33,890 nt of DNA from Nitrospira sp. SB0662_bin_26 (GTDB lineage Bacteria > Nitrospirota > Nitrospiria > Nitrospirales > UBA8639): positions 1 to 33,890 of the forward strand of contig VXOF01000082.1 of assembly GCA_009840285.1 (NCBI GenBank). The letters are read 5' to 3'. Each line of letters begins with the position of its first letter. The stretch's first letter is position 1. The notes under the pieces were generated by a model. That model ran no database searches and was not told the DNA's origin. It saw nothing but the letters and a program-made list of their open reading frames with translations. Below are positions 7,434-15,336 of this stretch, piece by piece. Both the position numbers and the translations under genes were made by a program.

Positions 7434-8669
7434 ATGGATTTATTCGACATCCTCGCCATCGTCCTTACGCTGACGGCCGGATTCTCGTATCTCAACTACC
7501 GGTTCATTCGATTACCCGTGACCATCGGTGTGATGGTCATCGCCTTGGCCGGGTCCCTTGTGCTGCACGGCATCGATCTGCTCGGGTATCACGTGGAGGC
7601 CTTGGCCGCCGGATGGCTCGAATCCATCGACTTCAACAAGACCCTGCTGCACGGCATGTTGAGTTTCTTGCTCTTCGCCGGGGCCTTGCACGTGAATCTC
7701 AACGACCTGTTCAATCAGAAATGGGCTATAGGATCGTTGGCCACCGTCGGCATCCTGCTATCCACGTTTCTGGTGGGCACCTTCACCTATTGGGTGCTGG
7801 GCCTGATCGGCATTCCGCTGTCCTGGCTCACTTGTCTGGTGTTCGGGGCCCTCATCTCACCGACCGATCCCATCGCGGTCCTGGGCCTGTTGAAAAATGC
7901 CGGCGCCCCCAAGAGCCTGGCAGTGAAGATTACGGGCGAATCGCTCTTTAACGACGGCGTGGGAGTCGTGGTGTTTTTGGTCCTGGCCGAAGTGGCGGCC
8001 GGTACGCATGAGCCCACCGTGGGTTACGTCACGGGATTGTTCGCGCAGGAAGCCGTGGGCGGGATCGTCTTCGGGCTGGGGCTGGGCTACCTGGCTTATT
8101 GGCTCCTGAAAAGCATCGACCAGTACCAGATCGAAGTGCTGATCACCCTGGCCCTCGTTACCGGCGGCTATGCCCTGGCGGGCGCGTTGCACCTCTCCGG
8201 TCCCATTGCCGTGGTGGTGGCGGGCCTGATGGTAGGCAATCAGGGGCGCGTGCTCGCGATGTCGGAGAAGACCCGTGAACACCTGGACACGTTCTGGGAA
8301 CTGATCGACGAGATCCTGAATGCGGTCCTGTTCGTGTTGATCGGGCTTGAGGTCCTCGTGCTCACGTTTACCGGGGACTATCTTATCGCAAGCGCGGCGC
8401 TGATACCGCTCATCCTCCTGTCACGGCTCATGGCGATCGGGGTGCCGATTGCGCTGCTGAGTCGCGTGCGCTCATTTACGCCCGGGGCCGTGTGGCTGAT
8501 GACGTGGGGCGGGTTGCGGGGCGGTATCAGCGTGGCCCTGGCCCTGTCATTGCCGGTCGGCCCTGACCGTGACGTAATCCTCGCCATGACCTACGTCGTC
8601 GTGGTCTTTTCCATCGTAGTCCAGGGCCTGACCATGGAAAAGCTCGTGAAATACCTGATCCCGCGTTGA
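7434..8669 (+). CDS. Na+/H+ antiporter, CPA1 (NhaP-like) family
   Basis: A 411-residue protein with about 12 hydrophobic segments and almost no cytosolic tail. Cation:proton antiporters of the CPA1 family exchange sodium or potassium for protons at the inner membrane in pH and salt homeostasis. The two signature sites are present: 'SPTDP' (142-146) in the first discontinuous helix region, and 'GESLFNDGVGV' with the Asn-Asp ion-binding pair (173-174). A conserved 'WGGLRGGISVALALSLP' lies near the C-terminus. The ATG start at 7434 matches the expected first helix but has no good Shine-Dalgarno sequence (upstream is pyrimidine-rich). It follows the hydrolase by 70 nt. The transported ion cannot be told from sequence. 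Confidence 0.9.
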   Translation: MDLFDILAIVLTLTAGFSYLNYRFIRLPVTIGVMVIALAGSLVLHGIDLLGYHVEALAAGWLESIDFNKTLLHGMLSFLLFAGALHVNLNDLFNQKWAIGSLATVGILLSTFLVGTFTYWVLGLIGIPLSWLTCLVFGALISPTDPIAVLGLLKNAGAPKSLAVKITGESLFNDGVGVVVFLVLAEVAAGTHEPTVGYVTGLFAQEAVGGIVFGLGLGYLAYWLLKSIDQYQIEVLITLALVTGGYALAGALHLSGPIAVVVAGLMVGNQGRVLAMSEKTREHLDTFWELIDEILNAVLFVLIGLEVLVLTFTGDYLIASAALIPLILLSRLMAIGVPIALLSRVRSFTPGAVWLMTWGGLRGGISVALALSLPVGPDRDVILAMTYVVVVFSIVVQGLTMEKLVKYLIPR

Positions 8670-8987
8670 GGGAAAGAAACAAATTCTTTCAAAAAGATCG
8701 ACCTGTAGAAGAGAGTTGTTGAATCGGCCTGCTCTGCATGTTGTAAGGTGACAGGCGACACCTTATACTCTCGTACAACCTACTGTGGTCTCTGAATCAG
8801 CAAAAAGCGGTTCACGTTTTTACGGGTTCTCGTTAAGTGGCCTCCACTGTGCAAGATTAAGAATAGTTGGTTCCTGTTGTTTGACGTCCTCATTATTCTG
8901 AATTCCATCCATGTGACTCATAACATCTCCTTTAAATCAATAGTTTATGCTGTCAAGTTAAGCATATAGTTTCCTTGGAGAGCATCA
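8670..8987. other. Intergenic region with hairpins, no gene
   Basis: The stretch is 318 bases. It holds a perfect 7-bp inverted repeat, TAAGGTG/CACCTTA (8744-8750 and 8759-8765), without a T-run, and a GAAAGAA/TTCTTTC repeat just after the antiporter stop. Base composition becomes more AT-rich toward the restriction gene. No coding frame is supported. Confidence 0.45.
8946..8966 (+). promoter_or_regulatory. Inverted repeat upstream of the GmrSD-type gene, possible operator
   Basis: TATGCT (8946-8951) and AGCATA (8961-8966) form a 6-bp inverted repeat with a 9-nt spacer, ending 21 nt before the ATG at 8988 of the restriction gene. The placement would suit a repressor site or a leader hairpin. 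No regulator gene is adjacent. Confidence 0.3.
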
Positions 8988-11084
8988 ATGAGAGCAATAA
9001 ACCGTCCATTCAACGCAATAATTAATGGTGCCTCGCAATTTGTCGTTCCTGTCTTCCAGAGGGATTACAGTTGGACTGAAATGCATTGCGACCAGCTATG
9101 GCAAGACATCCTCCATATCGCCGATGCGCCATCCGAGCGCGGACATTTCCTCGGCTCCCTGGTGTACGTTTCGACCGGAGATTCCGCCGCCAGTTTCACC
9201 CGGTGGTTGCTGATCGACGGACAACAGCGATTGACGACACTCACCTTGTTGCTAATCGCTCTCCGGGACCACATCGTAGACACGGGTTGGACCGGCTCGG
9301 AAGATGCCCCTACGGCAAAGCGAATTGAAGCTTACTTCTTGAAGAACGTGCAGGAAGAAGGCGCACGCGAGCACAAACTGGTCTTGCGTAGGCACGACCA
9401 AGCGAGCCTGGGCGCCCTTCTAAACAGCCGCGAACTTCCAGATTGGACATCGGACCGGATCCGCGAAAATTACGAGATATTTCGAGAGCGCTTGAAAGAT
9501 GTCGATCCCGAAAAGGTGCATCGCGGTATCAGTCGGCTCATCGTCGTTGATGTGACTCTAGAACGTGGCACGGACGATCCACAGTTGATCTTCGAGAGCC
9601 TCAACTCGACCGGCCTCGACCTCAGCCAATCGGACCTCATCCGTAACTTCATTCTGATGAGCCTGCCCGAGTCAGAACAGACGAGACTCTATAGTTCGTA
9701 TTGGAGTCGAATCGAGACTCTGTTCAGAGACTCAGAGAAGACCTTTGATGCCTTTATCCGCGACTTTCTTGCATTGCGAACAAAAGCTAGCAAGCAGGAA
9801 CGATCAGATCAGATCTATTCCGCTTTCCGCCGAGAATTCGCGGGAATTGGGTCTGATCGTGAGCAACTCGAAGCGCTCCTTGGAGAACTCGCACGCTTCG
9901 CGCGTTATCATGCCGCCTTTAGCGTTGGCACGGAGGAGCCGCGAAACTTGGCGGAATCTCTCGTTCGGCTACGTGAACTAGTCGATGTGCCTGCCATTCT
10001 GATCATGCGTCTTTTCGATTGCTACGAGAGGCTCAAAACCCTCAGTGGCACGGAGTTTGTTGAGGCGATCACGCTGCTCGAGAGCTATGTGCTTCGACGG
10101 GCGGTCTGCGGGCTTCAGACACGCGGATACTGGCTGGAATTCGCAAGACTTGCCTATCGCATCTCCGACACGAAACCTCTGGAATCGCTGAAGGTCGGTT
10201 TCGCTCAACTACCTGAAAACTACGCCTTTCCAGGCAATAGCGCGTTCAGGGAAGCTCTTGAGAAAGGCGACATCTACCACAAGCGCGTTTGCTTCCATCT
10301 TCTCGATCGCATGGAAAACCACGGCACTATGGAACTGACTGACACCAGTAGATATTCGATCGAGCATGTCCTCCCACAGAACGAGAAACTTCGCATGGAG
10401 TGGCGTGAGATGCTTGGTGAACAATGGCAGGAGATTCAGCGTGAATGGGTTAATCGACTAGGCAACCTCACACTCACCGGATACAACAGCACCTATTCAG
10501 ATCGGCCGTTCGAGGAAAAGAAAAGTATGAAGGGTGGCTTCGCAGACAGTTCGGTTCGTCTCAACAAACTAGTGCGAGAAAAGGAGAAGTGGACGGCCCA
10601 GGAGATCCGCGAACGAGGACAGACGCTTGCGCTCCTCGCGCTCGAAGTCTGGCCCAATTTGAGGGTCGACCAATCGCTTATCGAGGCCGCAAAGTACGCG
10701 GAGTTGCGGGACCAAGCGGAGCGGCGAGATGTCATGAAGGTCCCGATGAGTGCCGTTGCGCGAGAACTCTTTGAGGTCCTGAGAGCTAGAATTTTGGCTA
10801 GCGATCCCGAAGTGGTCGAAATGGCTGAGCAACGATCCGTCAGCTACCATGGGCCCACATTTTTTTTGGAAGTCTTGCCACGTAAAAACAAGATTGCTCT
10901 GTTGCTTGCACTGGAATTCAATGAAATCAAGGATTCAACCGGTCTCGCCCAAGACAGCGGGCAGTGGAAGTTCATCGTGAACGCCGCCTACGAAGCTGGC
11001 GTCTATGTGGAAGTATCTGAGGAAACCGATATTGATAAGGCAATGCCAATCATTCAAAAGGCGCATGAATTGGCCAGGACATGA
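8988..11084 (+). CDS. GmrSD-type type IV restriction enzyme (DUF262-DUF1524 fusion) with DUF5655-like tail
   Basis: A 698-residue protein. The N-terminal DUF262 (GmrS-like, ParB/Srx fold) shows 'FQRDYSW' (23-29) and 'IDGQQRLTTL' (76-85), the nucleotide-binding and hydrolysing motif. The middle DUF1524 (GmrD-like HNH nuclease) shows 'SIEHVLPQN' with His460 and 'NRLGNLTLTGYN' with Asn489, Asn493 and Asn500, all matching the His-Asn-Asn pattern. Residues about 590-698 resemble DUF5655. The E. coli CT596 GmrS-GmrD system cleaves glucosylated hydroxymethylcytosine phage DNA; single-chain homologues (BrxU, for example) attack modified DNA more broadly. The start has GGAG 7 nt upstream. It stands alone and is convergent with the brnTA pair. 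The target modification cannot be read from sequence. Confidence 0.88.
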   Translation: MRAINRPFNAIINGASQFVVPVFQRDYSWTEMHCDQLWQDILHIADAPSERGHFLGSLVYVSTGDSAASFTRWLLIDGQQRLTTLTLLLIALRDHIVDTGWTGSEDAPTAKRIEAYFLKNVQEEGAREHKLVLRRHDQASLGALLNSRELPDWTSDRIRENYEIFRERLKDVDPEKVHRGISRLIVVDVTLERGTDDPQLIFESLNSTGLDLSQSDLIRNFILMSLPESEQTRLYSSYWSRIETLFRDSEKTFDAFIRDFLALRTKASKQERSDQIYSAFRREFAGIGSDREQLEALLGELARFARYHAAFSVGTEEPRNLAESLVRLRELVDVPAILIMRLFDCYERLKTLSGTEFVEAITLLESYVLRRAVCGLQTRGYWLEFARLAYRISDTKPLESLKVGFAQLPENYAFPGNSAFREALEKGDIYHKRVCFHLLDRMENHGTMELTDTSRYSIEHVLPQNEKLRMEWREMLGEQWQEIQREWVNRLGNLTLTGYNSTYSDRPFEEKKSMKGGFADSSVRLNKLVREKEKWTAQEIRERGQTLALLALEVWPNLRVDQSLIEAAKYAELRDQAERRDVMKVPMSAVARELFEVLRARILASDPEVVEMAEQRSVSYHGPTFFLEVLPRKNKIALLLALEFNEIKDSTGLAQDSGQWKFIVNAAYEAGVYVEVSEETDIDKAMPIIQKAHELART

Positions 11085-11161
11085 GGGCACATGTTGTTTC
11101 CATCTACCCAGTCTTCCAGTTTCTCCACGTTGCCGTATCCCGAGGGTTAATTGCCTCGGAA

Positions 11162-11410
11162 TCATTGACGCGATGGCGAGTAGTTAGAGTCTGATTGCTC
11201 AAGACGCTCGGCCAGCCAGACTTTAATAATGGATTGGCGCGTCACGCCGAGTCGACCGGCTTCCTTATCCAGAGAATCGATCATCCAAACGGGAAAATCA
11301 ACGTTGACACGTTTCTGTTCTTGCAGGGGTCTTCGGGCTTTTGATACATCCAACACATGAGAAACGTCTTTGCCTGCATCAAAGTCTGAATCAAATTTCT
11401 TGGCTTTCAT
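11162..11410 (-). CDS. brnA: BrnA-like antitoxin (CopG/ribbon-helix-helix family)
   Basis: An 82-residue protein, second in the toxin-antitoxin pair. Residues about 34-70 ('RVNVDFPVWMIDSLDKEA', 'VTRQSIIKVWLAERL') form a ribbon-helix-helix DNA-binding domain typical of BrnA/CopG antitoxins. The N-terminal part (1-33) is polar and probably wraps the toxin. The ATG lies inside the end of brnT (20-nt overlap), with AGAGGAGG upstream, a strong Shine-Dalgarno site that should favour antitoxin synthesis. In the family, BrnA neutralises BrnT and the complex represses the operon. It ends 77 nt from the convergent restriction gene. Confidence 0.85.
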   Translation of the reverse strand: MKAKKFDSDFDAGKDVSHVLDVSKARRPLQEQKRVNVDFPVWMIDSLDKEAGRLGVTRQSIIKVWLAERLEQSDSNYSPSRQ

Positions 11411-11663
11411 AGATCAATACCTCCTCTACGCGAGATCGACGAACGGAAATAATTCGGATGCGGCGGCCTCTCGGTGTGACAATGGCTGACCAGTGTTTGC
11501 CCTTGATGCGGCCTATGACCAAAAACCGTGTTTCATCCTCTGTTTTTGCCTGAATTTCAACGACGTGAGGATCATGCCACAGAGCTTGGGCTTGATCGAA
11601 GTCAACCCCATGTTTTTTCAGATTAATCCGACTTTTCCGTTCGTCGAACTCAAAAGTATTCAC
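11391..11663 (-). CDS. brnT: BrnT-like toxin (RelE-fold ribonuclease)
   Basis: A 90-residue protein with the BrnT pattern: 'FEFDERKSRINLKKHGVDF' by position 4-22, 'ALWHDP' (27-32), 'RFLVIGRIKGKHWSAIVTPRGRRIRIIS' in 46-73 and the final 'RRSRVEEVLIYE'. BrnT toxins have a RelE-like fold and inhibit translation by RNA cleavage. The order toxin-first, antitoxin-second, with overlapping frames matches the Brucella brnTA operon. The start codon is GTG at 11663, directly against a palindrome (11664-11680), so no Shine-Dalgarno site is possible there and the message may be leaderless. Confidence 0.85.
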   Translation of the reverse strand: MNTFEFDERKSRINLKKHGVDFDQAQALWHDPHVVEIQAKTEDETRFLVIGRIKGKHWSAIVTPRGRRIRIISVRRSRVEEVLIYESQEI

Positions 11664-11680
11664 GGTATAGAAAATATACC
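11664..11680 (-). promoter_or_regulatory. brnTA operator palindrome overlapping the promoter
   Basis: A perfect GGTATA-N5-TATACC palindrome abuts the brnT GTG codon. On the minus strand a -10-like TATTTT lies inside it, with TTGCAT 17 nt further upstream as a weak -35. A BrnA dimer bound here would cover the -10 and start site, which fits the autoregulation known for the family. Confidence 0.6.
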
Positions 11681-11757
11681 ATTATTGCGTTAAATGCAAG
11701 GATTGATGTTTAGAGTTTGACCTCATACGTAAGCAGACATTTTCGGCAACAGGAAAC

Positions 11758-12918
11758 ATGGACACACACACCATTCATCTCAGTCTGGCGATGTTGGCTG
11801 CTGGGTTCTGGATACCGGCCGGCGTCTGGCTCATGAGCAAGCGGCACGCGTTCACGGTGTTGGCGTCCGTATCGGTTAGAGACGAAGACCCGCTCCCCCC
11901 GGTCTCAGTCGTGATCCCGGCCCGCAACGAAGAACGAAACCTGGAGCAGGCGCTGCAATCGGTCCTGGCCTTGGACTATCCGGACCCGGAGATCATTGTG
12001 GTCAATGACCGATCAACCGACACCACCGGGGCGATACTTGCCAAGATGGCGGAACGGGACGCGCGCCTCACCGTGGTGACGATTGACGAGTTGCCGGACG
12101 GCTGGATCGGAAAGCCATATGCGTTACACACCGGAGCGCAACAAGCCCGAGGCGAATTCATCCTCTTCACCGATGCGGATATCGTGTTTCACCCATCCGC
12201 GCTCAGAAAGGCCGTGGCGCACGCGCAGGCGAACGGGTTCGATCACGTGACCTTGATTCCGGAAGGCACCATGCCCGGGAGTTTCCTGACGGCGGTGTCC
12301 GCTACCTTCGGGATGCTCATGTTCATCATCTTCAAACCGTGGCAAGCCCGAAATCCTTGGAGCCGGCGCTACATGGGCATTGGGGCGTTCAACCTGATCC
12401 GGACGTCCGTCTACCAGGACCTGGGCGGCCATGAGCCGGTGGCCCTGCGGCCGGACGACGATCTGAAATTCGGAAAGCTGGTGAAAGACGACGGCTACAG
12501 GCAGGACGTGCTGAACGGGAGAGGAATGGTCACGGTGGAATGGTACCGGTCGGTCGGGGAACTCATCGACGGCCTCATGAAAAACATGTTCGCGGGGATG
12601 GAGTACCGCGTCTCGTCGGTGATTGCGGCGACACTGGCCGCCCTGGTTATGCACATCTGGCCGTGGATCGGGGTCTGGGTGACCGGGGGATGGCCCCAGG
12701 CCGGGTATGCCGTGACGATCGTCATGATGATCATCAGCTTTGGAGTCACCATGGGGCCATTCGGGGTGAAATTTTGGCAGGGCCTGTTACTTCCCCTCAC
12801 GATTGGCCTGTTGGTCTATATCCAATGCCGTTCGGCTGCATTGGTGCTCTGGCGGGGAGGTATCGTCTGGCGCGGCACCTTTTATGAATTACGACAACTG
12901 AAAACAGGTAAAGTCTGA
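11758..12918 (+). CDS. Membrane-bound family 2 glycosyltransferase
   Basis: A 386-residue protein. A membrane segment at the N-terminus (about 7-26) is followed by a GT-A domain: 'PVSVVIPARNEERNLEQAL' by position 48-66, 'VNDRSTD' (the first acidic site), 'GKPYAL' and the DxD-type 'FTDADIVF', then 'RPDDDLKFGKLV' in the acceptor and catalytic-base region. The C-terminal third has three to four membrane helices and ends with 'WRGTFYELRQL', a signature of the subgroup that includes carotenoid (CrtQ-like) and hopanoid-associated glycosyltransferases. The donor sugar and lipid acceptor are not determinable. AGGAAAC lies directly before the ATG. No carotenoid or hopanoid genes are adjacent, so the acceptor assignment is an inference. 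Confidence 0.82.
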   Translation: MDTHTIHLSLAMLAAGFWIPAGVWLMSKRHAFTVLASVSVRDEDPLPPVSVVIPARNEERNLEQALQSVLALDYPDPEIIVVNDRSTDTTGAILAKMAERDARLTVVTIDELPDGWIGKPYALHTGAQQARGEFILFTDADIVFHPSALRKAVAHAQANGFDHVTLIPEGTMPGSFLTAVSATFGMLMFIIFKPWQARNPWSRRYMGIGAFNLIRTSVYQDLGGHEPVALRPDDDLKFGKLVKDDGYRQDVLNGRGMVTVEWYRSVGELIDGLMKNMFAGMEYRVSSVIAATLAALVMHIWPWIGVWVTGGWPQAGYAVTIVMMIISFGVTMGPFGVKFWQGLLLPLTIGLLVYIQCRSAALVLWRGGIVWRGTFYELRQLKTGKV

Positions 12919-12980
12919 ACACGGGTTTCAGTATCCCTCAAAGCCAAAGTTATGTAGAAAAATCAAGGAGTTACGAAAAT

Positions 12981-13011
12981 TTGGCACGGCGGTCGAACCA
13001 GGGTGTATACT
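12981..13011 (+). promoter_or_regulatory. Predicted promoter of the cupredoxin gene
   Basis: TTGGCA (12981-12986, 5 of 6) and TATACT (13006-13011, 5 of 6) are separated by 19 nt, slightly longer than ideal. Start of transcription would be near 13018, about 67 nt before the chosen ATG. Confidence 0.45.
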
Positions 13012-13084
13012 GTCGATAGAGACGGCTGTGCTTCGTGGCAACATCACGTCCAAGAGCCGAAAAATGCGGAAACGAAATCACATC

Positions 13085-13447
13085 ATGAAACGCTTCGCAC
13101 CGGTTGTGCTGGTGGTGATCCTTGCCGCCTCATGGGTCTTTGCGGCGACTGCACCGTTCAGGATTCAAATGGAATCGTGGTCTCCCTATTTCGCCCCGGT
13201 GGCAGCTACCGTGACAGCCGGAAGCACCGTTCGGTGGGAGAATCCCACCGGCTCGCATCACACGATTACGCATGACGGATGCCGGGGAAGCGGTGCCTGC
13301 GCCTTCGATTCCGGATCCATCGGACCGGATGGCGCGTTTGAACTGTCGGGACTCGCTCCCGGTCTGTATCCCTACCATTGCACGCTGCATCCGATCATGC
13401 GGGGAACCTTGGTCGTTGTGGATACGGAGCGTCCCGCGGAAATCTAA
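13085..13447 (+). CDS. Exported small cupredoxin (plastocyanin/amicyanin-like)
   Basis: A 120-residue protein from the ATG at 13085. The signal peptide 'MKRFAPVVLVVILAASWVFA' (1-20) precedes a single cupredoxin domain. Predicted type 1 copper ligands are His58 or His59 in 'GSHHTITHDG' and Cys99, His102, Met105 in 'YPYHCTLHPIMRG', the usual C-x2-H-x2-M loop. Two further cysteines (66, 72) may form a disulfide. Such proteins shuttle electrons in the periplasm. An in-frame ATG at 13064 would give a longer, still plausible n-region; neither start has a good Shine-Dalgarno site. The gene has its own predicted promoter and is followed 112 nt later by the ABC operon. Confidence 0.87.
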   Translation: MKRFAPVVLVVILAASWVFAATAPFRIQMESWSPYFAPVAATVTAGSTVRWENPTGSHHTITHDGCRGSGACAFDSGSIGPDGAFELSGLAPGLYPYHCTLHPIMRGTLVVVDTERPAEI

Positions 13448-13559
13448 CCCACCGACGTTCTCAAAATCCGCCAATGTCACTTAAAGAGAGCCTGCAAATC
13501 AGGTCCTGGAAAAATCCGGTTCAGGGCTCTTGACTCCGGCACACGTGTTATGAAACAGG

Positions 13560-14543
13560 ATGGAGAACCCGGAAACGGGAATAGTGAAAACAATGGACGC
13601 GATGGTTGAACTGGGACAACTTCGGAAAATATTCGGGCCGATCGTGGCCGTGGAAGACGTGTCGTTCACGGTCGGTCGGGGAGAAGTGCTGGGCTTCCTG
13701 GGTCCGAACGGCGCGGGCAAATCCACGACCATGAAGATGATCACGGGGTTTCTGACTCCGACCGGTGGCACCGTCAAGGTCAACGGCTTCGACGTGCAGC
13801 AGCAGCCGCTCGAAGCCAAAAGAAGCCTGGGGTATCTGCCGGAAGGAGCGCCGGCCTATGGGGAGATGACGTCGCTGAGTTTTCTGATGTTCATCGGCGA
13901 AATGCGCGGCTTTCGTGGAGCGGAATTGTATCGCCGGGTCTCCGAGACCATAGAAAAAGTGAATCTAGAAGGGGTGGCGCACCAGCCCATCGACACGCTC
14001 TCCAAAGGATTCAAGCGCCGGGTAGGCCTGGCCCAGGCCATCCTGCATGATCCGTCCGTGTTGATTCTTGACGAACCCACCGACGGGCTCGATCCCAACC
14101 AAAAACATGAAGTGCGCGGGCTCATCAAAACCATGTCGCGGGAAAAGGCCATTATTCTCTCCACACACGTGCTGGAAGAAGTCCACGCGGTCTGTACGCG
14201 CGCCATGATCATCGCCAAGGGCAAGGTGATCACCGACGGCACGCCGGCGGAGTTGGAGGCCCGGTCCCGGTATCACAATGCGGTGATTCTGCGATTGCGG
14301 GGGTCGCGAACCGATGGCGTGCAGGCGACACTGGAAGGGCTGCCCGGCGTTGAGCGGGCCGAGGCCCTCGACGGAACCGCGCCGGCATATCGGATCCTTC
14401 CGAAGGACGGGCAACCCATCATCGGAGCCGTCAGCCAGTGCGTACATCGGCAGGACTGGGACGTGGTGGAGTTGTCCGTGGAACACGGGCACCTGGATGA
14501 AGTGTTCCGTTCGTTGACCATACCCGCTCAGGCCCTCACGTAG
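13560..14543 (+). CDS. Gld-type ABC transporter ATP-binding protein
   Basis: A 327-residue ATPase with Walker A 'GPNGAGKST' (48-56), signature 'LSKGF' (147-151), Walker B 'VLILDEP' (167-173) and a downstream 'STHVLEEV' H-loop. All catalytic residues are present. The C-terminal 80 residues form the extension typical of GldA/NosF/CcmA-like importer-fold ATPases. It heads a tight operon with an ABC-2 permease, a GldG-like subunit and a DUF4340 protein. In Bacteroidetes GldA-GldFG is needed for gliding; outside that phylum the same set is widespread with no settled substrate. In-frame ATGs at 13593 and 13602 are possible alternative starts. Confidence 0.88.
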   Translation: MENPETGIVKTMDAMVELGQLRKIFGPIVAVEDVSFTVGRGEVLGFLGPNGAGKSTTMKMITGFLTPTGGTVKVNGFDVQQQPLEAKRSLGYLPEGAPAYGEMTSLSFLMFIGEMRGFRGAELYRRVSETIEKVNLEGVAHQPIDTLSKGFKRRVGLAQAILHDPSVLILDEPTDGLDPNQKHEVRGLIKTMSREKAIILSTHVLEEVHAVCTRAMIIAKGKVITDGTPAELEARSRYHNAVILRLRGSRTDGVQATLEGLPGVERAEALDGTAPAYRILPKDGQPIIGAVSQCVHRQDWDVVELSVEHGHLDEVFRSLTIPAQALT

Positions 14544-14594
14544 GAACAGCTCGGCAGGAACGGACAGCGGAAGGGACCGGCAAGATAACAGGAC

Positions 14595-15329
14595 ATGGGC
14601 AGGATCGGCGTCATTTTCAAACGGGAACTGGTCGGGTACTTTGCCACGCCGATCGCCGCGGTATTCATCATCATCTTCCTGATGCTGGCCGGATCCTTTA
14701 CCTTCTATCTGGGCGACTTCTTTGCCCGAGGGCAATCGGATCTCATCCCCTTTTTCGATTTTCACCCGTGGCTCTACCTGGTCCTGATTCCGGCCCTGGC
14801 CATGCGGCTCTGGGCCGAGGAACGGCGCGGGGGGACCATCGAATTGCTGTTCACGCTACCCGTGACCTTATGGGAAGCCGTGGTCGGCAAGTTTCTGGCC
14901 GCCTGGTGTTTTACCGGCATTGCGTTGGCGCTCACGTTTCCCCTGTGGGTGACCGTGAATATCCTGGGAGAGCCGGACAACGGGGTCATCCTGGCGAGCT
15001 ACCTCGGCAGCTTCTTGATGGCGGGCGGCTTTATGGCGATCGGCTCATGCATGTCGGCCCTTACCAAGAACCAGGTCATTGCTTTCGTGATCAGCGTGGT
15101 GGTCGGATTGGGGTTCGTCCTCAGCGGCTTTTCCATGGTGCTGGATCTGTTCAGCGGGTGGGCCCCGCAATTCTTCGTGGAACTCATCAGCTCGTTCAGT
15201 TTCCTGACACACTTCAACGCCCTGAGTCGCGGGGTCGTCGACCTGCGCGACCTGGTGTATTTTCTCTCGCTCATCGGCTTCTGGCTGTTTGCCACGGCGC
15301 TGATGCTGGAATGGAAGAAAGCGGAATAA
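14595..15329 (+). CDS. Gld-type ABC-2 permease (GldF-like)
   Basis: A 244-residue membrane protein with six predicted helices, starting with 'ELVGYFATPIAAVFIIIFLML' in 11-31. 'RLWAEERRGGTIELLFTLPV' (71-90) is the conserved cytosolic loop that couples to the ATPase in ABC-2 and GldF permeases. The C-terminal helix ends 'LEWKKAE'. It begins 51 nt after the ATPase gene, has an AACAGGAC sequence before the ATG, and ends 7 nt before the GldG-like gene, so the three are almost certainly co-transcribed. Confidence 0.87.
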   Translation: MGRIGVIFKRELVGYFATPIAAVFIIIFLMLAGSFTFYLGDFFARGQSDLIPFFDFHPWLYLVLIPALAMRLWAEERRGGTIELLFTLPVTLWEAVVGKFLAAWCFTGIALALTFPLWVTVNILGEPDNGVILASYLGSFLMAGGFMAIGSCMSALTKNQVIAFVISVVVGLGFVLSGFSMVLDLFSGWAPQFFVELISSFSFLTHFNALSRGVVDLRDLVYFLSLIGFWLFATALMLEWKKAE

Positions 15330-15336
15330 AGGATCT

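Noticed and set aside
11140-11159. Inverted repeat CCGAGG-N8-CCTCGG between the restriction gene and brnA, considered as a bidirectional terminator
   Set aside because: The stem is only 6 bp and there is no T-run on either strand.
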